DNA from: an uncultured Prevotellaceae bacterium
Lineage (GTDB): Bacteria; Bacteroidota; Bacteroidia; Bacteroidales; Bacteroidaceae
Direction of reading: 5' to 3'
Assembly: GCA_902801375.1 (NCBI GenBank)
Contig: CADCIB010000007.1
Coordinates: 62,001-126,000 of the forward strand
DNA length: 64,000 nt
The position numbers were made by a program, and so were the translations under genes. The notes under the pieces are model-generated. The model worked only from the letters and a program-made list of their open reading frames with translations. It was not told the origin of the DNA and ran no database searches. Positions 19,240-26,906 of the stretch are shown here, one piece after another (within the stretch, counting starts at the first letter, position 1; each line of letters opens with the position of its first letter).

Positions 19240-20784
19240 ATGGCACAACAGGAAGACGTTTTCAAAAAGATTGTGAGCCACTGCAAAGAGTACGGATTTG
19301 TGTTCCCCAGCAGTGAGATATACGACGGATTGGCCGCTGTCTACGACTATGCGCAGAACGGCGTCGAGTTGAAGAACAACATCAAGGAGTATTGGTGGAA
19401 ATCGATGGTACTGCTCCACGAGAATATCGTGGGCATCGACTCCGCCATCTTCATGCACCCCACAATATGGAAGGCCAGCGGACACGTGGATGCCTTCAAC
19501 GACCCTCTCATCGACAACCGCGACTCGAAGAAGCGCTATCGCGCCGATGTGCTCATCGAAGACCAGATAGCCAAGTACGAGGAGAAGATGCAGAAAGAGG
19601 TGGACAAGGCACGCAAGCGTTTCGGCGATAGCTTCGACGAGCAGATGTTCCGCCAGACCAACCCGCGCGTGCTGGCCAACCAGCAGAAGCGCGATGCCCT
19701 GCACGAGCGTTATGCCCAGGCAATGAATGACATGAACCTCGAGGAGTTGAAGCAGATCATCGTCGACGAGGAGATCGTCTGCCCCATCAGCGGCACGAAA
19801 AACTGGACCGACGTGCGCCAGTTCAACCTGATGTTCGCTACAGAGATGGGGGCTTCGGCCGACAACTCGATGAAGGTCTACCTGCGTCCGGAAACGGCTC
19901 AGGGCATCTTCGTTAACTACCTGAACGTGCAGAAGACGGGCCGCATGAAGATCCCCTTCGGCATCGCACAGATTGGTAAGGCTTTCCGTAACGAGATCGT
20001 TGCCCGCCAGTTCATCTTCCGCATGCGCGAGTTCGAGCAGATGGAGATGCAGTTCTTCGTGAAACCCGGCACAGAGCTGGAGTGGTTCCCGCGCTGGAAG
20101 GAGGCTCGCATGGCCTGGCACCAGGCTTTGGGCTTCGGCGCTGAGAATTACCGCTTCCACGACCACGAGAAGCTGGCCCATTATGCCAACGCCGCCACCG
20201 ACATCGAGTTCCATATGCCCTTCGGCTTCAAGGAGGTGGAAGGTATCCACTCGCGTACCAATTTCGACCTGTCGCAACACGAGAAGTTCTCGGGCAAGAG
20301 CATCAAATACTTCGACCCTCAGACCAACGAGAGCTACACGCCGTATGTCATCGAGACCTCGATTGGCGTCGACCGTATGTTCCTCAGCATCATGTGCCAC
20401 GCCTATACTGAAGAGCAACTGGAGAATGGCGAGACACGCGTCGTGCTGAAGTTGCCTGCAGCCCTCGCACCCACCAAGCTGGCTGTGCTGCCTCTGGTGC
20501 GCAAGGACGGACTGCCCGAGAAGGCCCGCGAGATTATCGATGCACTGAAGTTCCACTTCAACTGCTCCTACGACGAGAAGGACACCATCGGCAAGCGCTA
20601 CCGTCGTCAGGACGCTGTGGGCACACCCTACTGCGTCACCGTCGACTACGACACGCTGAAAGACAACACCGTCACTCTCCGTTTCCGCGACACCATGGAG
20701 CAGGAGCGCGTCAGCATTGACCAGCTGCTCGGCATCATCGAGGACAAGGTGAGCATCGCCTCCCTCCTGAAAAAGCTCCAATAA
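19240..20784 (+). CDS. glyS: Glycyl-tRNA synthetase, dimeric (eukaryote-like) type
   Basis: Class II synthetase charging tRNA-Gly. 514 residues from MAQQEDVFKKIVSHCKEYGF. Visible motifs are PSSEIYDGLAAVYDYAQNG near the start, YLRPETAQGIFVNY (motif 1/2 region), FRNEIVARQFIFRMREFEQ (motif 2) and VIETSIGVDRMFL (motif 3). The anticodon-binding domain begins near APTKLAVLPLV. The start at 19240 was chosen because the upstream in-frame ATG at 19210 lies within the promoter. It is followed after 63 bases by an FKBP lipoprotein, a pairing that recurs in Bacteroidales. Confidence 0.96.
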   Translation: MAQQEDVFKKIVSHCKEYGFVFPSSEIYDGLAAVYDYAQNGVELKNNIKEYWWKSMVLLHENIVGIDSAIFMHPTIWKASGHVDAFNDPLIDNRDSKKRYRADVLIEDQIAKYEEKMQKEVDKARKRFGDSFDEQMFRQTNPRVLANQQKRDALHERYAQAMNDMNLEELKQIIVDEEIVCPISGTKNWTDVRQFNLMFATEMGASADNSMKVYLRPETAQGIFVNYLNVQKTGRMKIPFGIAQIGKAFRNEIVARQFIFRMREFEQMEMQFFVKPGTELEWFPRWKEARMAWHQALGFGAENYRFHDHEKLAHYANAATDIEFHMPFGFKEVEGIHSRTNFDLSQHEKFSGKSIKYFDPQTNESYTPYVIETSIGVDRMFLSIMCHAYTEEQLENGETRVVLKLPAALAPTKLAVLPLVRKDGLPEKAREIIDALKFHFNCSYDEKDTIGKRYRRQDAVGTPYCVTVDYDTLKDNTVTLRFRDTMEQERVSIDQLLGIIEDKVSIASLLKKLQ

Positions 20785-20801
20785 ATGGCTAAGTACAGTG
20801 C

Positions 20802-20820
20802 GACGCGGTTCTGCCGCGTC
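20802..20820. other. GC-rich hairpin between glyS and the FKBP gene
   Basis: GACGCGG at 20802-20808 pairs with CCGCGTC at 20814-20820 around a five-base loop. No T-run follows, so it is more likely an RNA-processing or REP-like element than a terminator. Confidence 0.4.
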
Positions 20821-20847
20821 CACCCCCATTAACAATAAGAAAGAAAA

Positions 20848-21468
20848 ATGAAACCCACCCTTCACCTCTTCGCCCTCAGTCTGCTTGGCCTGCTTCTTGC
20901 AGCCTGCCACGAGACTGCCGACGACAACACCGAGTTCTCCAACTGGCAGGAGCGCAACGAGTCCTACTTCCAGCAGAAGTACCTCTCGGCTGTGAATGGC
21001 ACGGCCCTGCAGGACAAAACCTTTGTTCTGACGAAGTGGAGCCTCAACGACTCCATCACCACGAAAGCCGAAGACCACATCGTGGTGGAAGTGCTGGAAG
21101 AGGGAACAGGCAGCGGATGCCCCCTGTTCACCGACTCGGTGCGTGTGCATTTCCGTGGCCACACCATTCCCACCAATGCCTCGCCCGATGGCTATGTCAT
21201 CGGCAGCAGCTACGAGGGAACGTTCTACGAGCAAATCGCCCGGCCCCGCACGCTCTCCGTCAGTGCTTCGACCACCGTCGACGGACTGGCCACGGCGCTG
21301 CAGCGAATGCACATTGGCGACCGGTGGCGCATCACCATTCCTTACCAGTTGGGCTACAGCATTGCTGACTATACGCCCACGACCACCACAGGATGGATTT
21401 CGGTCTCCGTGCCGGCCTACACCACGCTCATCTACGACGTGAAGCTCGTGGGCTACTATCGTCATTGA
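20848..21468 (+). CDS. FKBP-type peptidyl-prolyl isomerase, lipoprotein
   Basis: 206 residues. The lipobox LLLAAC puts the lipidated cysteine at 20. A helical spacer (FSNWQERNESYFQQKYL) leads to an FKBP domain: DSVRVHFRGHTI, GSSYEGTF, then GLATALQRMHIGDRWRITIPYQLGYS, which is the conserved central motif. The end, LIYDVKLVGYY, is also typical. It probably assists folding of proteins in the periplasm. It follows glyS on the same strand and is closed by a strong terminator. Confidence 0.88.
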   Translation: MKPTLHLFALSLLGLLLAACHETADDNTEFSNWQERNESYFQQKYLSAVNGTALQDKTFVLTKWSLNDSITTKAEDHIVVEVLEEGTGSGCPLFTDSVRVHFRGHTIPTNASPDGYVIGSSYEGTFYEQIARPRTLSVSASTTVDGLATALQRMHIGDRWRITIPYQLGYSIADYTPTTTTGWISVSVPAYTTLIYDVKLVGYYRH

Positions 21469-21546
21469 ACGCCCTGTCGCCATCAACTTCTTATGAGTTG
21501 CTTCTGGGGCGATTTCCCAGGTATACCTTATTATATTATATGCGCG

Positions 21547-21583
21547 TGAGGGAGTGGCCTTGGCTACTCCCTCATTGTTTTTG
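21547..21583 (+). terminator. Rho-independent terminator after the FKBP gene
   Basis: Perfect 9-base stem TGAGGGAGT (21547-21555) / ACTCCCTCA (21566-21574), followed by TTGTTTTTG. Confidence 0.8.
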
Positions 21584-21676
21584 CATGTTTATACCATTAC
21601 TATCCAATAATTAAAAAAAAAGAATAGTTTTGAGTCTTTTTTAAGTAAAACGCTTGGTCGTTTGAGTAATATTTTG

Positions 21677-21685
21677 TAACTTTGC
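21677..21685 (+). promoter_or_regulatory. -7 element upstream of the 21759 gene
   Basis: TAACTTTGC, an exact TAnnTTTG match, 74 bases before the start codon. TTGG at 21655-21658 could be the upstream element. Confidence 0.6.
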
Positions 21686-21758
21686 AGTCGTTTTGAGCAA
21701 GAAAATGAAACTTTTTATCAATATTTATTAATTAACTTACTAAAACATTAATTGCATT

Positions 21759-24700
21759 ATGGGAAAGAGATTAACTTCTTTGATGGTAATCGTGGCAGCC
21801 ATGCTGTTCGCGTTACCCGTTAGTGCCCAGATCAACTTTGCCAAGAAGGCAAAACCCGGGCCTAAACAGTTGTATTCTGTCAACCAGGCTGTTCGTGCAG
21901 CAAAGGCACAGCTTGCAAAAGACAAGTTGCTCCAACTCAAGGCTGCCGACCAACCCACCAGCCTCTTGAAGATGGTGGAGAACGACCGAGCTGAAAAGGC
22001 TCAGTTCGTGCAGGAAATGACAGAGCGTATCAAGCCCGAAACTGAGGCACTTCCCCTGTTCGGGAATCGCATGAGCTCAAAGGCTATTGCCATGAATGCC
22101 AAAGGCGTGAGCCAGCGCAATCCTTTGATGGTGCTTACGGCTCCTGTCAGCGGAATCAAGAAAGCCGGAGCAGAGTATAACGAACATGGCATCATGATTG
22201 CTCCGCCAGAAGGAACACACACTCTTTATACCCGTTCAGGTACGGGTTATTATGCTTCTGGTCAAAGTGTGTATATCGGAGAACAGTCTGGCACAGTGGA
22301 AATCGTGGAGTGTGAAGACGGCAAGGTCTACATCAAGGACATCATCTCACATTATTCGACTGGAGCTTGGGTAGAAGGTGTCAAGGATGGCAATACGATT
22401 ACTGTCGCAACCAGACAACCTCTCAACTGGAGTGATACCTACACAACGACCCTCAGCTTACGTTGGATGGAGATTAATGCAGAAGGTAGTATGTTAGCTG
22501 CAGACGACCATGCTGACAGCTTTACTTTCACCATCGACGGTGATGTCATCTCTCTTGAAGGCACAGCAGCCTGGGATAGTAATGATGTCTTCATGATGGC
22601 TGTCATGTGGGACGACGACGACTCATCCACCGGCTATGCCGATGCTGAGACCGTTTGGACTTCGATTGGAGAATATGATCTTCCCATTGTTATTGACGAA
22701 CTTGTGACGCTGCCCGAGGGTGTGACCCCTGAAGAGTGGTATTTTGCCGGTTTAAATGCTTATACAAATTCGAAGGTCGGTGGTAATGCGAATGTCGCTT
22801 TCGATGGTGAGGATGTTTATGTGCAAGGCTTGTTCGAAGAGTTCCCCGATGCATGGATCAAGGGTTCTGTTGAAGACGACAAGGTTACCTTCACGGGATT
22901 TCAGTTCATTGGTGTATTTGTTGATGGGGAAGATGAGTACAACATCTATGCTGTTGGCGCAGAGAACAGTTTGTTGTACGACTTTACCATGACTTACGAC
23001 AAAGAGGCGAAAGTCCTGACTGCCGACAAGTCTCTCTTGGCAAATGCTTCCACATCAGAAGTCTATTTCTTGGAGTATTACAACGACTTGGTAATTCAGG
23101 CCGAACCCTTCCCCGAGGAAAGTGCTGTGACGGGCGATCCCATCGATGTACTGCCCTATACGAATGACTTTGCTAATGATAATGCCTTCGCAGAGTTTGG
23201 TATAATCGATGTCAACGAAGACGGAAAGACATGGACGTTGAATACATCAGGATATGCACAATACACCTACAATACCAATAACCCCGGCGACGACTGGCTC
23301 ATTTCTCCCGCCATCAAGCTTGAGGCTGGAAAGCTTTATCACTTCGCCATCGACGCAGCTTCCTATAGTACAAACTATCCTGAGACTTTCGAGGTAAAGA
23401 TGGGCGTTGAGCCGAAGGTTTCAGCCTTGAAGACTGAGGTGATTCCTTCCACGACGGTTTCTTCTACGACCTTCAGTACATTCGAGAATGAGACGCTGGC
23501 CGTCGAGGAAACAGGCTACTACCACATTGCCATTCATGCCATTTCTGCGGCTAACATGTGGAATCTGCTCGTCGACAACTTCCTCATCGAACAGGCTGCT
23601 GCTGCCACTGCTCCTGATGCTGTGACCAACTTCACGGTTGTTCCGTTCGATGATGGCACCATTGGCGCTACCATCACTTTCAACGCTCCTACGGTGAACA
23701 TCGACGGTTCGGAAATCACAGAGAACCTGGCCAAGATAGAAGTGCTCCGCGACGGTAAGGTGATTGAAACCATTGAAGACGTGCAGCCCGGTGCAGAGTG
23801 CAACCTTGTTGATGCTGCTGCTGACCTGACCATTGGTGACCATAAGTATCAGGTGCTCCCCTACAATGCTGAAGGTCCTGGTAAGAAGAGCGAGGAGATT
23901 ACTGTCCACCTCTCTGGCATCATGAGTCTGCCTTACTTCGTTGACTTCTCTACTGATGGCGCATTCGACACCTATACCGTCATTGACGCCAACGAGGATG
24001 GTAGCACATGGTCTCTGAATTCTGGAGCCGCCTCTTACCTGTACTCGAGCAGCAATGCTGGCGACGACTACCTCGTGTCGGCAGCCTTCCATATGGAGGC
24101 AGGCAAGACCTACCACATGAACCTGAATGCCCGTTGCAACGGTTATGAAGAGCGTATTGAGGTTTTGCTGGGTAAGGAACCCACTGTCGAAGGACTTACT
24201 ACAACCATCAAGGAACCCACCGACGTGCTGAATACGGAAGCCCAAGACTATGGCTTCGACTTTACTGTCGACGAGGATGGTGTCTACTACTTCGCTGTTC
24301 ACGCCATCAGCGATCCCGACCAGTACAGACTCTTTATCAACACCATCGCCATCGACGTGTTGTCACCCACCGCTCCTGTCGCTATCGACGACCTGAACGT
24401 TGAACCGGGTGCACAGGGCGCTCTGAACGCGACTCTTACGTTCACGGCTCCTGCAAAGAGCCTCGATGGCAACGACCTTGAAGGCAACCTGAAACTCGTG
24501 ATCCTTCGCGATGGAGAGCAAATTGAGCAGTTGGAAGATGTGCTTCCTGGTTCAGTTGTCAGCTATATTGACGAGAACTTTGAAAACGCAGGCACCTACA
24601 GCTATCAGGTTTATGCTGTGAATGCAGCAGGAGAACCCAGCATGAAGTGTGACGCCGTCAGCGTATACGTTGGAAACGACATTCCAATGGCTGTTGACGC

Positions 24701-26789
24701 TTTGTCATTCCAGGATCAGGTGGGCAAAGTGCTCTTCGATTGGGATGAGGTCGGCGAGGAAGGTCAGAATGGAGGTTACGTAGATCCTGCAGGGGTGAAC
24801 TACTCCATCTGGTCAGTCGAACTCGTTGATTATGGATTCTTCCAAGATCTCGAATTTACCGAACAGCTTGGTGAAGTGACTGGCTCTGACAATGTCACTG
24901 TCGATTTGGACATGAGCGAAGGCACAGAGCAGGATATCAGATACTTCGGTATCAAGACCGCCAACGACGTGACTCCCGAGGGTGGCGTGGAAGGCAAGAT
25001 CATTCCGCTTTGCTTCGGTCCTGCCTACGAGATTCCGTTCGAGGAGCATGTCACCGATGGCAATGTTTCTTATCTGTGGATGGTTGATTCGTCAGAAGGT
25101 AGTGTTGGTGCATATCTGTACAACGAATCTTCTGATGGCGACGGACATGGATTGGCTCTCGTGTCAGAGGATGAAGATGGTGGATATGTAGCTTTGGCTA
25201 CGGGTAAGATTGCCCTCAACGGCGCTACCAACCCTGTCCTCATGTTCGACTATCAGAAAACTGGGGCTTCTGACTTCGCAGTCGTGATTTCTCAGCCCAA
25301 CGAAGATGGTACTATGCTCGATCAGGTGTTCCCGGCTGGCGAAGGTTGGCAGAATGGCTTGGTTGAGTTGAAGGACTATGCTTCGGCAGATTACATTCAG
25401 ATCATGTTCCTTGGTAACTTCGATGGCGAAGGAATCGTTGCTCTCGACAACTTCCTGGTGTTCGACCAGCTCGAGGACAACCTTATCGTCGACCTGAAAG
25501 CTCCGAGTTCTGTTGTGGCCGGTAAGGCTGCTCCCATCACCATCTCGCTGAAGAATATGGGTGCCAACGTGGCTGAGGACTACACGCTGAAGCTCACCGC
25601 TGGCGACGAAGAGATTGAGATCAACGAGCCCGTGGAGGCCATCAACCCGATGCAGACCGCTACCTTCACCGCAGAATTTGCTCCCACCGTGTTCGCTGAG
25701 GCTGGCGATGTGACGCTCAAGGTCGAGGCTATCTACGACTACGACCTCGACGAGGACGACAACGTGGCTGAGACTGTGATCTCTGTCAAGGAGCCGACCT
25801 ATGCTGCTCCTGAGAGCCTGACGGCTACAGCTGAAGGCACCAAGGCTAACCTTGAGTGGACTGTGGCTGAAGGTGGAACCGTGGAAGATGTGACCGAAGA
25901 CTTCGAAAATACCGATGTGTTCCCAGCATGGAGCACAGGTGGCATCACTGCTGATAGCCAGACAGGTGCATTCGGCGACTGGACCTTGTTTGATGGCAAC
26001 AACATGACCGTCTACAGCTTCGATGGCTGGTCATTCCCGAACAACCAAGCTGTTTCCGCATGGATGGTTGCTAGCTCTGAACAAGCTGAGATTGCTTCGA
26101 ACTGGCCTCCTACCAGCGGCTCACAGTTGCTCTGGTCGTTCTGCCCCATTGACTACGATTCGGGCTCTGCTCCCGCAGCCGACCACTGGCTCATCTCACC
26201 CGAACTTCCTGGCATCGCTCAGACCATCAGCTTCCAGCAAACGATTATCACCGACCAGTATGGACCTGAGACCTTCGAGGTGCTGGCTTCTGATTCCGAC
26301 AACGATCCGGGTAGCTTCTCGCTCGTTGAAAGCTTCAGCAAGAACAACACCGAGTGGGAGACAGTCTCTGCCGACCTGCCCGAAGGAACGAAGTACTTCG
26401 CCATCCGTCACACTTCGACTGATGTCTTCGGACTGCTCATCGACGATGTTCAGTACGCTGCAGGAGGTAGTTCCGACGCTACAGGCTTCAATATCTATGT
26501 CGACGAGGTGCTCGTAGGCTCTGTCGAGGGCGGCGTGCTGACCTATGTCACTGGTGAACTGCCCATTGGCGAGCACAAGGTGAGCGTAACAGCTCTCTAT
26601 GGCAACAACGAGTCGAAGCCCGTCGACGCATTCGTGGTCATCGAGGTGCCTACTGCCATCGAGGATATCATCAATGCCGAAGGCCTGATGAACATCTACA
26701 ACCTCAACGGTGTGAAGATGCAGGGCGACAAGAAGCAGCTGCAGAAGGGCGCTTACATCATCAACAACAAGAAGGTTGTGGTGAAGTAA
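21759..26789 (+). CDS. Large surface protein with repeated cleaved-adhesin/fibronectin-like units and type IX-like C-terminus
   Basis: 1676 residues with signal peptide LMVIVAAMLFALPVSAQ. No catalytic domain is recognised. From about 463 a first choice-of-anchor-J/cleaved-adhesin unit runs (LPYTNDFANDNAFAEFGIID, GDDWLISPAIKLEAGKLYHF). A fibronectin-III-like unit follows, then a second copy from 721 (LPYFVDFSTDGAFD, GDDYLVSAAFHMEAGKTYHM). A CARDB-like domain covers roughly 1240-1345, and another anchor-J unit 1387-1575 (DHWLISPELPGIAQT). The end is IYNLNGVKM followed by GAYIINNKKVVVK. This architecture resembles gingipain-associated adhesin modules, so a role in binding host or food polymers at the surface is plausible. 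Acidic bias (many Asp/Glu) is marked. Confidence 0.8.
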   Translation: MGKRLTSLMVIVAAMLFALPVSAQINFAKKAKPGPKQLYSVNQAVRAAKAQLAKDKLLQLKAADQPTSLLKMVENDRAEKAQFVQEMTERIKPETEALPLFGNRMSSKAIAMNAKGVSQRNPLMVLTAPVSGIKKAGAEYNEHGIMIAPPEGTHTLYTRSGTGYYASGQSVYIGEQSGTVEIVECEDGKVYIKDIISHYSTGAWVEGVKDGNTITVATRQPLNWSDTYTTTLSLRWMEINAEGSMLAADDHADSFTFTIDGDVISLEGTAAWDSNDVFMMAVMWDDDDSSTGYADAETVWTSIGEYDLPIVIDELVTLPEGVTPEEWYFAGLNAYTNSKVGGNANVAFDGEDVYVQGLFEEFPDAWIKGSVEDDKVTFTGFQFIGVFVDGEDEYNIYAVGAENSLLYDFTMTYDKEAKVLTADKSLLANASTSEVYFLEYYNDLVIQAEPFPEESAVTGDPIDVLPYTNDFANDNAFAEFGIIDVNEDGKTWTLNTSGYAQYTYNTNNPGDDWLISPAIKLEAGKLYHFAIDAASYSTNYPETFEVKMGVEPKVSALKTEVIPSTTVSSTTFSTFENETLAVEETGYYHIAIHAISAANMWNLLVDNFLIEQAAAATAPDAVTNFTVVPFDDGTIGATITFNAPTVNIDGSEITENLAKIEVLRDGKVIETIEDVQPGAECNLVDAAADLTIGDHKYQVLPYNAEGPGKKSEEITVHLSGIMSLPYFVDFSTDGAFDTYTVIDANEDGSTWSLNSGAASYLYSSSNAGDDYLVSAAFHMEAGKTYHMNLNARCNGYEERIEVLLGKEPTVEGLTTTIKEPTDVLNTEAQDYGFDFTVDEDGVYYFAVHAISDPDQYRLFINTIAIDVLSPTAPVAIDDLNVEPGAQGALNATLTFTAPAKSLDGNDLEGNLKLVILRDGEQIEQLEDVLPGSVVSYIDENFENAGTYSYQVYAVNAAGEPSMKCDAVSVYVGNDIPMAVDALSFQDQVGKVLFDWDEVGEEGQNGGYVDPAGVNYSIWSVELVDYGFFQDLEFTEQLGEVTGSDNVTVDLDMSEGTEQDIRYFGIKTANDVTPEGGVEGKIIPLCFGPAYEIPFEEHVTDGNVSYLWMVDSSEGSVGAYLYNESSDGDGHGLALVSEDEDGGYVALATGKIALNGATNPVLMFDYQKTGASDFAVVISQPNEDGTMLDQVFPAGEGWQNGLVELKDYASADYIQIMFLGNFDGEGIVALDNFLVFDQLEDNLIVDLKAPSSVVAGKAAPITISLKNMGANVAEDYTLKLTAGDEEIEINEPVEAINPMQTATFTAEFAPTVFAEAGDVTLKVEAIYDYDLDEDDNVAETVISVKEPTYAAPESLTATAEGTKANLEWTVAEGGTVEDVTEDFENTDVFPAWSTGGITADSQTGAFGDWTLFDGNNMTVYSFDGWSFPNNQAVSAWMVASSEQAEIASNWPPTSGSQLLWSFCPIDYDSGSAPAADHWLISPELPGIAQTISFQQTIITDQYGPETFEVLASDSDNDPGSFSLVESFSKNNTEWETVSADLPEGTKYFAIRHTSTDVFGLLIDDVQYAAGGSSDATGFNIYVDEVLVGSVEGGVLTYVTGELPIGEHKVSVTALYGNNESKPVDAFVVIEVPTAIEDIINAEGLMNIYNLNGVKMQGDKKQLQKGAYIINNKKVVVK

Positions 26790-26823
26790 TCCTCTGACAA
26801 CTGTTCAAAACAAAATCTTAAGC

Positions 26824-26860
26824 GAGGATGCGTGCCATCTGAGGTGCGCATCCTCCTTTC
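26824..26860 (+). terminator. Terminator after the 21759 gene
   Basis: Perfect 9-base stem GAGGATGCG (26824-26832) / CGCATCCTC (26847-26855), then CTTTCTT. The tail is short, so it may be leaky into the protease gene that follows. Confidence 0.65.
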
Positions 26861-26906
26861 TTCACAAATCAATAGTTTTATCAGCAATCAATTCCAAAGA
26901 AAAACA

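Noticed and set aside
19228-21486. Long minus-strand open frame of 752 codons opposite glyS and the FKBP gene.
   Set aside because: It is the mirror of GC-rich codons in two well-identified genes; it has no recognisable motif and no promoter.
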